This document shows positions 1-7,887 of a stretch of DNA of 64,000 nucleotides, piece by piece. The notes below the pieces were generated by a model. The model was not told the origin of the DNA. It was given only the letters and a program-made list of their open reading frames with translations, and made no database searches. Origin of the DNA: Streptomyces sp. P3 (lineage in GTDB: Bacteria; Actinomycetota; Actinomycetes; Streptomycetales; Streptomycetaceae). Each line of letters begins with the position of its first letter. The first letter of the stretch is position 1. Both the position numbers and the translations under genes were made by a program. The stretch is from contig NZ_CP028369.1 in NCBI RefSeq assembly GCF_003032475.1, positions 5,146,001-5,210,000 of the forward strand, written 5' to 3'.

Positions 1-100
1 CCGCCTTTGTGCTACAGCCCGCACTCGTCCGACCCGTCAGACCCGTCCGGCCTGCTGGTACGGCGCCGGGCCCGGGCGGCTTGCGGGTGCCGCCGTCCGG

Positions 101-1180
101 TCAAGTGCCGTAGGGCGTGAAGTGGGCCGGGGCGTGGTCGATCGGCAGGTCCGGCCGCCATGCGGTGAGGGACTGGGCGCTGCACTCGAACAGGGACGGC
201 GGCAGGCGGTCGAGGGAGTGCCAGCGCCAGTCGCCGACGCTCTCGCCCGGCTGGTCGGCCGGCTCACCCTCCCAGCGGGTCACCACGGCACCGACCGTCA
301 TCCGCGGGAGGCCGCCGATCTCGTCGAGGAGCGTGCCCAGCAGCCGGACGTCCGACGGGGCGGCCCGTAGCCCGGTCTCCTCGCGCAACTCCCGCACGAC
401 CGTGTCCCGCAGGGACTCGCCGGGTTCCACCGTGCCGCCCGGCAGCTCCCACGTGCCCCTGCGGTGGCGGCCCAGGAGCAGTCCGCGGGGGCCGTGGACG
501 ATGGCGCCGACGCCGAGCGCGGCGTGCGCCGCGGGCGGCCGGCCGCCGCGGGGGCGGGCGCGCACGCGCAGGGGACGCCGGGCCCGCACGAGGCGGTATC
601 CGGGCGGGTCCGCGGGGCCGGACGCGCGCACCGTGACCGTCTCCTCCACGCGCAGCCCGTGGTCGGCGAGCAGCGTCTCCCACGCGTCGGGGGCGGGCGT
701 CTTCGGCTGAACCGCCGGGGGGACCGTGGGCCCGACCGGCGTCGGGTCACCGTCCGGCACGGCGAGGCAGAGGGTCCCCCCGGGGACGAGCGCGGTCGCC
801 AGCGAGGGCAGCAGCCGGCGCAGATCGCCGGACGGGACGCCGCCCGCCGAGTAGATCGTGTCGTAGGGCTCGGCGGTCCGCAGATGGGCGTCGAGGTCGG
901 AATGGAAGAGCCGCAGCCCGGGCAGGGGCCCGTGTCCGGCGCGGGCGGGCCCGATCACGTCCGCCGCCGGGTCGACGGCGTCGACGACGGCGCCGTGCGT
1001 CCGCACGAGCCGGGCGGCGCGACGGGCCGTGCCGCAGCCGAGATCCAGCACGCGCCGCCCCGTCAGCTCGCCCAGGAACGCCTCGTCGGGTCCCGAGCCG
1101 GGCAACCCCCAGTCGAACGGCGTCCCTTCCGGCTGCGGGTCCACGAACTCCCGTGCGCCGCGGGCGTCGGAGTGGGGCAT
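101..1180 (-). CDS. SAM methyltransferase-Nudix hydrolase fusion protein
   Basis: The protein has 359 residues and two domains. The N-terminal half is a class I SAM-dependent methyltransferase fold with the glycine-rich loop VLDLGCGT near residue 45. The C-terminal half, from about residue 205, carries an intact Nudix box ([20 protein letters not shown] followed by ETGL), so Mg-dependent hydrolysis of a nucleoside-diphosphate-linked substrate is expected. The chosen ATG at 1180 follows a TGGAGGT ribosome site at about 8 nt; a longer in-frame extension to 1303 lacks such a site. The methyltransferase and Nudix substrates cannot be read from sequence. The fusion suggests sequential or house-cleaning chemistry on a modified nucleotide, which is inference. 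It is probably a single gene, with the AhpD-like gene 88 bp upstream on the same strand. Confidence 0.85.
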   Translation of the reverse strand: MPHSDARGAREFVDPQPEGTPFDWGLPGSGPDEAFLGELTGRRVLDLGCGTARRAARLVRTHGAVVDAVDPAADVIGPARAGHGPLPGLRLFHSDLDAHLRTAEPYDTIYSAGGVPSGDLRRLLPSLATALVPGGTLCLAVPDGDPTPVGPTVPPAVQPKTPAPDAWETLLADHGLRVEETVTVRASGPADPPGYRLVRARRPLRVRARPRGGRPPAAHAALGVGAIVHGPRGLLLGRHRRGTWELPGGTVEPGESLRDTVVRELREETGLRAAPSDVRLLGTLLDEIGGLPRMTVGAVVTRWEGEPADQPGESVGDWRWHSLDRLPPSLFECSAQSLTAWRPDLPIDHAPAHFTPYGT

Positions 1181-1268
1181 GGACGGGACCTCCAGAGGCG
1201 GACGACGGTCGGCGGACCCCCCGATTCTTACCGGACGCGCCGACGGCCAACCCCCGCCCCGCGTCGGC

Positions 1269-1718
1269 TCAGTGCACGGGATGCTTGCTGAGGATGGACA
1301 CACGGTTGAAGGCGTTGATGGTGACCGCCACCCAGATCACCGCCGATATCTGGTCGTCGGTGAGCTCCGCGCGGGCGTCGGCGTAGGCGGCCTCCTGTGC
1401 GGCGGCGTCGGCCGGCAGGGTGGTCGCCTCCGCAAGCGCCAGGGCCGCCCGTTCCAGGGGGGTGAAGAGGCCGGTGTCCCGCCAGGCCGCGAGGACGCCA
1501 AGCCGCCGGGTGTCCTCACCCGCGCGCAGCGCCGCCCTGGTGTGCACGTCGAGGCAGAACGCGCAGCCGTTGAGCTGGGACACGCGCAGGTTGACGAGTT
1601 CCACGACGGTGCGCTCCAGGCCGGCCTCGGCGGCGGTCGCCCGCACCGCCTCGGACGTCTGGACCAGCGCGTGGTAGGCCTTGGGGCTCTGCTTGTCGAT
1701 GAAGATCCGTGCGGTCAT
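1269..1718 (-). CDS. AhpD-like / carboxymuconolactone decarboxylase-family protein
   Basis: A 149-residue protein of the carboxymuconolactone decarboxylase superfamily. The AhpD-type redox motif is visible as [10 protein letters not shown] near residue 55, with the Cys-x-x-Cys pair and following His used by alkylhydroperoxidase-type members to relay electrons. The most likely role is detoxifying a peroxide or another small electrophile in the cytoplasm. The ATG at 1718 (MTARIFIDK) follows a GGGAAAG ribosome site; an upstream extension to 1811 has proline- and arginine-rich sequence without family similarity. It is divergent from the GH16 gene and may be expressed with the downstream methyltransferase-Nudix gene. 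In streptomycetes such genes often lie beside ECF41-type sigma factors, but none is adjacent here. Confidence 0.88.
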   Translation of the reverse strand: MTARIFIDKQSPKAYHALVQTSEAVRATAAEAGLERTVVELVNLRVSQLNGCAFCLDVHTRAALRAGEDTRRLGVLAAWRDTGLFTPLERAALALAEATTLPADAAAQEAAYADARAELTDDQISAVIWVAVTINAFNRVSILSKHPVH

Positions 1719-1826
1719 GGTCGACCATCTTTCCCGCACCGCGGCCGTCGTGTGGCGCCGCCCCCCGGATGTCGGCACGACCGGTCCATACCAAACCCTT
1801 GACACCCGCATTGCTCACTTCTTAAA

Positions 1827-1837
1827 TCACGTAGTGA
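1827..1837. promoter_or_regulatory. Dyad TCAC-GTA-GTGA in divergent promoter region
   Basis: The 1719-1980 interval separates the AhpD-like gene (minus) from the GH16 gene (plus). Its AT-richer centre (about 1815-1845) holds the inverted repeat TCACGTAGTGA, flanked by CTTAA and CTAAG. Position and composition suggest an operator for a small repressor of one or both genes. No regulator gene is adjacent. Confidence 0.4.
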
Positions 1838-1980
1838 ACTAAGCCTCCCTCGGGACTGGTTCACCCATCGCCCCCCCACCCGGTCGGGACGGCATCTCGG
1901 TGACCCGCTGCGCGGTCACGGCTCATGATCTGTCATGGACATGCCCTATCTGGCCCTTCGTGCCCCATGAAGGGAGAGTC

Positions 1981-3267
1981 ATGAACTCTCCGCGCCCGCC
2001 CCGGCGCCTGCTGGTCCTACTTGCCTCACTCATGGCCTTCGCCTCGCTGTCCGCCCTGCCGGCACAGGGCGCGTCACCGTCCGCCGCGGAACCCGCGGCC
2101 CGCCCCCTCGGTTCTCCCGCTCCCCGGGCGGCGGCGGCCGCCACGTTCGCCGACGAGTTCGACGGGCCGGCGGGCGCGGCCGTGGACGGGACGAAGTGGC
2201 AGACCGAGACCGGTGACAACGTCGACAACCACGAGCGGCAGTACTACACCCCGGGCAACCGCAACGCCGCCCTCGACGGACAGGGCCATCTGGTGATCAC
2301 CGCACGGCGGGAGAACCCGGGCAACTACCCCTGCTGGTACGGACGGTGCGAGTACACCTCCGCCCGGCTGAACACGGCCGGCCGGTTCACCACGACGTAC
2401 GGTCACGTCGAGGCGCGGATGAAGATTCCGCGCGGCCAGGGCATGTGGCCCGCGTTCTGGATGCTCGGCGACGACATCGGCCGGGTCGGCTGGCCCGACT
2501 CGGGCGAGATCGACGTCATGGAGAACGTGGGCTTCGAGCCGTCCGCGGTGCACGGCACGCTGCACGGCCCGGGCTACTCGGGTTCCGGCGGCATCGGCGC
2601 CGGGTACACCCTGCCCGGGGGACAGGCGTTCGCCGACGCCTTCCACACCTTCGCCGTGGACTGGAGCCCGAACGCGATCACCTGGTCCGTCGACGGCGCC
2701 GTCTACCAGCGGCGCACCCCCGCCGACCTGGGCGGACGGCGATGGGTCTTCGACAAGCCCTTCTTCCTGATCCTCAACCTCGCGGTCGGCGGCTACTGGC
2801 CCGGCGACCCCGACGGCGGCACGGCGTTCCCGCAGCAGCTCCTGGTCGATCACGTCCGCGTGAGCACCGGCGACGCCCAGCCGGGCGCCGGCCGGATCAC
2901 CGGGATCGGCGGCAAGTGCGTGGATGTGGCCGGGGCCGCTTCCGCCAACGGCACGGCCGTGCAGCTGTACGACTGCAACGGCACCGCCGCCCAGCAGTGG
3001 TCCGTGGGAGCCGACGGCACGATCCGCGCGCTCGGCAAGTGCCTGGACGTCGCCTCGGGCGGCACGGCGGACGGCACCCCCGTCCAGCTCTGGGACTGCA
3101 ACGGCACCGCCGCCCAGCAGTGGGCCCTCCCCGCCGCCCGGGACATCGTCAACCCGCAGGCGAACAAGTGCCTGGACGCCGCGGGCGGCGGCTCCGCCAA
3201 CGGCACCCGGCTGCAGATCTGGACCTGCGCCGGCACCGTGCAGCAGAAATGGACGGTGACGCGATGA
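1981..3267 (+). CDS. Secreted GH16 endo-beta-glucanase with ricin-type lectin domain
   Basis: A 428-residue extracellular glycosidase. A signal peptide covers about residues 1-35 (twin-Pro/Arg start, hydrophobic LLVLLASLMAFASLSAL, then Ala-rich). The GH16 domain runs from DEFDGP (about 56) to about 300. The catalytic motif GEIDVMEN gives E176 (nucleophile), D178 and E181 (acid/base), so retaining cleavage of beta-1,3 or mixed beta-1,3/1,4-glucan is expected. The last 125 residues form a beta-trefoil ricin-B/CBM13 domain with repeated QxW units (QQWS, QQWA, QKWT) that would hold the enzyme on polysaccharide. The ATG at 1981 follows GAAGGGAGAG; an upstream extension to 1900 is not signal-like. 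A similar lectin module is fused to the GH30 enzyme at 54365. Confidence 0.94.
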   Translation: MNSPRPPRRLLVLLASLMAFASLSALPAQGASPSAAEPAARPLGSPAPRAAAAATFADEFDGPAGAAVDGTKWQTETGDNVDNHERQYYTPGNRNAALDGQGHLVITARRENPGNYPCWYGRCEYTSARLNTAGRFTTTYGHVEARMKIPRGQGMWPAFWMLGDDIGRVGWPDSGEIDVMENVGFEPSAVHGTLHGPGYSGSGGIGAGYTLPGGQAFADAFHTFAVDWSPNAITWSVDGAVYQRRTPADLGGRRWVFDKPFFLILNLAVGGYWPGDPDGGTAFPQQLLVDHVRVSTGDAQPGAGRITGIGGKCVDVAGAASANGTAVQLYDCNGTAAQQWSVGADGTIRALGKCLDVASGGTADGTPVQLWDCNGTAAQQWALPAARDIVNPQANKCLDAAGGGSANGTRLQIWTCAGTVQQKWTVTR

Positions 3268-3498
3268 CCACGAGACCTCTGTGGAGATCGGCCCGCCGGG
3301 CGCGGCCGCCGGCTCGCGCGGTGAACCCCGTCTCGCAGGTGCAGCGCGCGCGACGGCTCGGCGGCCCGGAGTCTTTGCCCGGTCGCCCAGCCCTGACCCC
3401 CCGCGCCCACCCGCGCGCGACCGACGAAGGACCGTCCCGCGATCACGGACCGGGGCGGCCTCTCGCCACCGCGGGGCGACGGCTCGGATCGCCGGAGC

Positions 3499-3693
3499 CT
3501 GCTCGGGCAGCACGTGGTCGCCCGTCTTGTCCGTGCTCAGGCACAGGGAGCAGACGACCGCGTCGTGGGTCGGGCAGGCGGCCACGTCGGGGCGCTCGTA
3601 GGGCTGGTGGCAGACGCGGCAGACCTGGCAGACGTGGCAGTCGTAAGTCGTCGCCGCCGGGTTGGCGTCGGTGTCGGGCAGGGCCTCGTCGAG
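3499..3693 (-). pseudogene. Cysteine-rich zinc-site fragment, probable gene remnant
   Basis: The 3268-3736 interval has no complete gene. One minus-strand frame encodes a clearly non-random stretch that reads CHVCQVCRVCHQPYERPD, continues with AACPTHDAVVCSLCLSTD, and ends near GDHVLPEQ. The Cys/His spacing looks like a double zinc-binding knuckle of the kind that ends some bacterial membrane transporters and sensor proteins. No start codon or ribosome site is visible, and the frame runs on without family-like sequence on both sides. I therefore call it a remnant of the 3' end of a lost gene. It could instead be joined to the sigma gene tail (stop at 3737) by a frameshift, since the two are on the same strand in different frames. 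Confidence 0.4.
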
Positions 3694-3736
3694 CCGTCCT
3701 CCGCGCGGCGCAGGCAGTGGCGTTCCGGGCCGACGT

Positions 3737-5410
3737 TCAGTGCGGGCGTGCGGCGCGAGGGGCGTCGTGGTGGCCGGCTTGGCGGCCCGGGGCCGTCCCG
3801 GCCTTTGCACGCGGGTGCGGGTGCGGACGCCGGTCCGGCGGGTTCCCGCGTCCGGAGCGGGAGGGGTCGGCCGGGCAGCCGGGTCGGCCGGTCTCCGGCC
3901 CCGGGCCGCCGCCCTTCGAGCCTTTCCCGTGCCCGCCTTTCCCGTGGCCGTCCCCGTCACCGTCGTGTCCGTCCCCGTCGTGCCCGCCCCCGTCACCGTC
4001 CCCGTCGTCCCCGCCGGGGTGCGGGTCGTCGGGTGCGGGGTCCGTCGTCGGCGGGGGCCCGGGATCGGGGTGCCCGGCAGGCGGGGTGGGGTCCGGCGTG
4101 CCGGGCGTGCCACCGGGGACGTCGTCGCGCGGCGTCTTCCGCGGGGGCTTGTCCGCCGGAGCGGGCGTGGGACGCGCCGTGGGGTCTGCGGCGGGCGTGG
4201 GCTGCTGCGCCGCCCGTTCGGCCACGCCGGTGCCGCCCCGTGGTGCGCCGGCGGTCTCCGGTGCGCGCGGGCCCGCTCCCTCGGCGTCGGTCTCCGGCGC
4301 CGACGGGCCGGGGTCCTCGGCCCGCGCCGCGGTCGCTGACGGCGGCGGTGTCACCGGTGTCCCGGCCACCTGACCCCCCTCGAGCGGAGCTTCGGCCACC
4401 GGCGTCCCGGCCGCCGGCGTGTGCGGCGGCGGCGCGGAGTCCGGCCAGCCGAGGACGAGACACACCACGGCGGCGCCCACCACGAGCGCGCCCGCCGTCG
4501 CCGCGGGCATCCTGGCGCCGGTCGGCACGGCATGACGGATCCCGTGCAGCACGCCCGCACCGTGGCCGCCGGCCAGGCCGGTCGCGCCGGCCGACGCCGC
4601 GGTGAAGACCGGCAGGAACTTGGCGGTACCGCCCAGGGCGAGGACGAGCAGAGCCGGGCCGACGAACGCGGGCAGCCGGTCGTTGGCGCTCATCAGCGCG
4701 GTGAGCGCCGCCCGGCACGCGTCGCACGAGTCCACGTGTCCGAGCAGCCGTTCGCTCTGGCGAGCGGTCGCGGCGCCGCGGACGTACGCCGGCATCCGGG
4801 CCCAGTGGACCTGGCAGGCGGGGTCGTCCGGAGCGCCGGTCTGGGCCCGGAGGAAAGCCTGGCGCATACCTTCGCGCGCCCGGTGCAGGAGGACGGCCGT
4901 CGCGCCGTCCTTGGTGCCGAGCTGCGGCCCGATCGCCGCCAGCGGCTGCCCCTCCGCCTCCGCCAGCCACAGCGCCTTCACCCAGCGCTCCGGCAGCTGG
5001 CCCAGCACCCTGACCACCAGATCGACGCCGGCCACCCGCTCGGCCGGATCCTCCCCGTGCGTGCCCGTCTCGGCCCGATCCCGCGCCTGCGCCCGCGGAT
5101 CGCTCGGGGCCTCGCGTGTCGCGCTCCCGGACGCGATCGCGAGATGGCGCACCGTCGTCCGCAGGTAGGCCGGCACGTTGTCGATCTCGTGCCCCGCGGC
5201 CAGTCGGCGCCACACGCGGAAGTGGGCCTCGGCGACGAGGTCCTCGGCGGTCCAGGTGTTCCTGGTGAGCGAGCGGGCGTACGCGACGAGCCGCGGCTGC
5301 TGCTCCGCGTAGATCCGGGCGTACTCGGCGGTGGCGGCAGCGGCAGCGTCAGTGGTGGCGCCGGTGGCCGCGCCGGGCGGGGCGGGCACCGTGGAAGACC
5401 TGTCGGTCAT
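3737..5410 (-). CDS. ECF-like sigma factor fused to zinc-finger anti-sigma and membrane anchor
   Basis: A 557-residue protein that combines a sigma factor with its own tether. Residues about 28-95 look like sigma region 2 (RLVAYARSLTRN, AEDLVAEAHFRVWR) and about 135-190 like region 4 (LPERWVKALWLAEAEGQPLA). A zf-HC2-type anti-sigma motif follows (HVDSCDACRAAL, about 225-238). Two hydrophobic segments lie at about 252-275 and 305-325. The final 230 residues are a Pro/Thr/Ala-rich stalk ending in a His/Asp/Gly-rich block (GHDGDGHDGDGDGHGKGGHG). The stalk would be extracellular if both helices do not return it to the cytoplasm. ECF families with such C-terminal membrane extensions are known (for example ECF52/53 in the published classification); I cannot assign the subgroup. 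Activation by release of the sigma part is inferred. Confidence 0.85.
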   Translation of the reverse strand: MTDRSSTVPAPPGAATGATTDAAAAATAEYARIYAEQQPRLVAYARSLTRNTWTAEDLVAEAHFRVWRRLAAGHEIDNVPAYLRTTVRHLAIASGSATREAPSDPRAQARDRAETGTHGEDPAERVAGVDLVVRVLGQLPERWVKALWLAEAEGQPLAAIGPQLGTKDGATAVLLHRAREGMRQAFLRAQTGAPDDPACQVHWARMPAYVRGAATARQSERLLGHVDSCDACRAALTALMSANDRLPAFVGPALLVLALGGTAKFLPVFTAASAGATGLAGGHGAGVLHGIRHAVPTGARMPAATAGALVVGAAVVCLVLGWPDSAPPPHTPAAGTPVAEAPLEGGQVAGTPVTPPPSATAARAEDPGPSAPETDAEGAGPRAPETAGAPRGGTGVAERAAQQPTPAADPTARPTPAPADKPPRKTPRDDVPGGTPGTPDPTPPAGHPDPGPPPTTDPAPDDPHPGGDDGDGDGGGHDGDGHDGDGDGHGKGGHGKGSKGGGPGPETGRPGCPADPSRSGRGNPPDRRPHPHPRAKAGTAPGRQAGHHDAPRAARPH

Positions 5411-5481
5411 GGAGGATGGCTCCAGTCGCCGGGCGAGGGTCGGATAGCTCTGCGGAAGGCTTTTTGTGACCTAGATGCCAG

Positions 5482-5498
5482 AACTTTCAACTAAAGTT
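5482..5498. promoter_or_regulatory. Dyad AACTTT-N5-AAAGTT upstream of the sigma gene
   Basis: A short inverted repeat in an AT-rich patch between the sigma gene start (5410) and the DUF6629 gene, overlapping the last codons of the latter. It may act as operator or be part of the sigma gene promoter. No clear -35/-10 pair at standard spacing is visible. Confidence 0.3.
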
Positions 5499-6135
5499 GC
5501 GATCTACGGAAGATGTGACTCACCTCACGACGCGGCGTGCGGGTCCAGCCGACCAGCAGCACCGAGCAGACCGCGGCGAAGGCGCACCAGGTGGACACGA
5601 ACTCCAGCCGCCACAGCGCGAAGCATCCCGCCGCCCCCACGGCGGCCACCGCCCCCAGGGCCCGCAGCCTGCGGTCGCCCGACAGGAGCAGCGCACCGAC
5701 CGTCGCCACCAGATAGCCCGCGACCAGGACCGGCGGGTACGGCAGGTCGACGAGGTAACCGACCCGGTGCCCGCGGATCTCGGCGGTCACCGGACCGGCG
5801 GCGATGCCGTACGCGAGCGGCACGGCGGTCGCGACGCCGACGGCCAGCGCGAACGAGGCGCCGCGCCGGGCGGACGGCGGGGCCGCGCACCACACCCCCG
5901 CGGGCACCCACACCGCCAGCAGCGGCAGCGCGATCACGGTCCAGACGACGGTGGCGGCTCCGCTTCCCCCGCCCGCGTCCCAGACGAGGGCCTCCACGAT
6001 CTGGTGCGCCCCGAGGAGCAGCGGCAGCGCGGCCAGCGGAAGGTCCCGGCGGCTGCGAACCCCCGCCACGCCGACCCCGCCGAGGGCGAGCAGCCCGGCC
6101 CCCGCCACCAGATCGGCCGTCGCACTCCAGCACAT
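5491..6135 (-). CDS. DUF6629-family integral membrane protein
   Basis: A 214-residue polytopic membrane protein with about seven hydrophobic helices. It begins MCWSATADL and has the motif LLLGAHQIVEALVW near residue 45, both of which I recognise from the uncharacterised DUF6629 family of actinobacteria. The start at 6135 is chosen because the family begins at MCWSA; an extension to 6189 is basic and unlike the family. GGGGGAC lies upstream as a weak ribosome site. It precedes the tethered sigma factor gene on the same strand with 80 bp between, so co-transcription is possible. The function is unknown. Confidence 0.8.
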   Translation of the reverse strand: MCWSATADLVAGAGLLALGGVGVAGVRSRRDLPLAALPLLLGAHQIVEALVWDAGGGSGAATVVWTVIALPLLAVWVPAGVWCAAPPSARRGASFALAVGVATAVPLAYGIAAGPVTAEIRGHRVGYLVDLPYPPVLVAGYLVATVGALLLSGDRRLRALGAVAAVGAAGCFALWRLEFVSTWCAFAAVCSVLLVGWTRTPRREVSHIFRRSQL

Positions 6136-6415
6136 CGCGTCCCCCAGGGTGTCGACCGTCGTCCGCCTCCGTTGCCCCGTGCATGCCACGCTACGTCCGG
6201 TTCCCGCAACGCACCCGCAGGAGCGGCGTCAGGCTGCCGAGGACGGGTAGAGGCTGTCCAGGGGACCGTCCGGGAGAGGGACCGTCCGGGAGAAGGCGGC
6301 GGCCGACGGGGCCGCACGGCCGCCGGGACGCGCCGGCGCACAGTGAAGGAGGCCGCGGGTGGGGAACGCCCCGCAGAGAGCCGGCGGATTCGGGCTGCCG
6401 CACGGAGGGACCGCT

Positions 6416-6718
6416 GTGCTGGAGGTGATCCCGCTGCCCGGCCGGCCCGGCATCCGGGCCCGGGGCGAGATCAGCTCGGTCACCCGCTCGCCGTGGGAAG
6501 AGGCCCTGGCGGGCCTGGCCCGGCGCCACGCCGACGTGTCCTACGTGGAGCTGTCGGAGGTGGGGTTCGTGGACGTGGCCGGGGTCGCGGCGCTCGCCGT
6601 CACGGCCCTGGACCTGCGCGGAGGACGGGTGGTCGTCGAGCATCCGCCGCCGCAGGTTTCGAGGGTGCTGAGCCTGTTCTGGCCGGGCCTGCGCCGGATC
6701 GAGGTGTCGCCGCGATGA
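6416..6718 (+). CDS. Small STAS-domain (anti-anti-sigma-like) protein
   Basis: A STAS-domain protein of about 100 residues. The family signature region reads YVELSEVGFVDVAGVAAL. The aspartate is kept, but the serine phosphorylated in SpoIIAA/RsbV proteins (usual DSSG) is replaced, giving DVAG. It should therefore not be switched by the usual kinase reaction and may act as a constitutive partner or a ligand-binding STAS. Its stop overlaps the start of the MEDS/kinase gene (ATGA), implying a dedicated pair. The GTG at 6416 has GGAGGG at good spacing. A second GTG at 6359, behind AAGGAGG, would add 19 unconserved residues and is an equally usable start. Confidence 0.75.
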   Translation: MLEVIPLPGRPGIRARGEISSVTRSPWEEALAGLARRHADVSYVELSEVGFVDVAGVAALAVTALDLRGGRVVVEHPPPQVSRVLSLFWPGLRRIEVSPR

Positions 6719-7716
6719 GCATGGTCGCGATCCACGGGAAGTTCGAGCACCCCGCGCTGTTCTACCGCTCCGCGCGGGAGTACGTGGACCGGACGGTGTC
6801 GTTCGTCCAGGAGGGCCTGGACGTCGGCGAGCCGGTGGCGGTGGCCGTGCCCGGCCCCAACCTCGAGCTGATCAGGGAGGCCCTCGGCGCGGACGCGCGG
6901 GCCGTCCTCCTGCTGGACATGGCCGAGGCGGGCCGCAACCCCGGCCGGATCATCCCGAAGGTGCTTCGCGGATTCGCCGACGGCCACCGGGACGGCCGGG
7001 TGCGGATCATCGGCGAGCCGGTCTGGCCGGGCCGCAGCGCCCTGGAGTATCCCGCGTGCGCACAGCACGAGGCCCTGATCAACGCGGCCTTCGAGGGCCG
7101 CGCGGTGACCGTCCTGTGCCCGTACGACGAGACCCGCCTGGACGAAGAGGTGCTGGCCGACGCGCGCACCACCCACCCGACCGTGCTGACCGGCGACACG
7201 GAGTCGGCGAGCGACGCCTACGACTGGCGGTCCGTCGTCGCCCGCTACAACCGGCCGCTGCCGTCCGTGCCGGACGCCGCGCAGTTCCCCTTCGGCGTGC
7301 AGGAGCTTGCCGCGGCCCGCGCCTTCGCGGTCGAGCGCGCCCAACGGCTGGGTCTGGCGGGGCAGCGGCTGACCGACGCCGAACTGGCGGTGGCGGAGCT
7401 GACGACCAACAGCGTGGTGCACGGCGGAGGACGTGGAACGCTCGCCGTCTGGGAGGACGGAGGGCAGGTCGTGTGCGAGGTCCGGGACACGGGCCGGATG
7501 ATCGACCCGCTGGCCGGCCGCAGGCCGCCCGCGCACGGCCAGATCGGCGGCCGGGGCCTGATGCTCGTGCACTACGTGGCCGACCTGGTGCGGGTGTACA
7601 CCGCCGACGACGGGACGACCGTCCGCTTCTACCTCGACCGGGTGGACCGCCTCGGCGACGCCGGCCCCGTCGGTCGTGCCGACGGCGCCGAACGCGCCGA
7701 ACGCGTCGGTCGCTGA
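6715..7716 (+). CDS. MEDS-domain sensor with HATPase anti-sigma kinase domain (RsbA-like)
   Basis: A 333-residue soluble regulator. Residues about 1-170 form a MEDS (DcmR-type sensory) domain beginning with the typical FEHPALFYRSAREYVD. Residues about 190-320 are a GHKL ATPase domain of the SpoIIAB/RsbW type, with N-box ELAVAELTTNSVVHG, G1 box VRDTGR and G2 box GGRGLMLVHYV. Such RsbA-like proteins bind sigma factors or STAS proteins and phosphorylate the latter. The ATG at 6715 overlaps the STAS stop by 4 nt, so the two are translated together. A sensory signal at MEDS is expected to change kinase or binding activity. The target sigma factor is not identifiable in this window; the sigma gene at 5410 is a different, tethered type. 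Confidence 0.85.
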   Translation: MSMVAIHGKFEHPALFYRSAREYVDRTVSFVQEGLDVGEPVAVAVPGPNLELIREALGADARAVLLLDMAEAGRNPGRIIPKVLRGFADGHRDGRVRIIGEPVWPGRSALEYPACAQHEALINAAFEGRAVTVLCPYDETRLDEEVLADARTTHPTVLTGDTESASDAYDWRSVVARYNRPLPSVPDAAQFPFGVQELAAARAFAVERAQRLGLAGQRLTDAELAVAELTTNSVVHGGGRGTLAVWEDGGQVVCEVRDTGRMIDPLAGRRPPAHGQIGGRGLMLVHYVADLVRVYTADDGTTVRFYLDRVDRLGDAGPVGRADGAERAERVGR

Positions 7717-7887
7717 GGGCGCGAACGCTCCGCCGTCCCCCGGGCCGGCCACGCGACGGCGCCGTCCCCTCCCGCGCCGCGACGCAGCCGGGTGAAGCCT
7801 GAAGCGCCGTCAGCTCCACGGGGCATGCATGTGGTCTCCGCCGTATCCGGCCGGGTCGGCGGACACGACGCGCTGGAGGCGAGAGTG

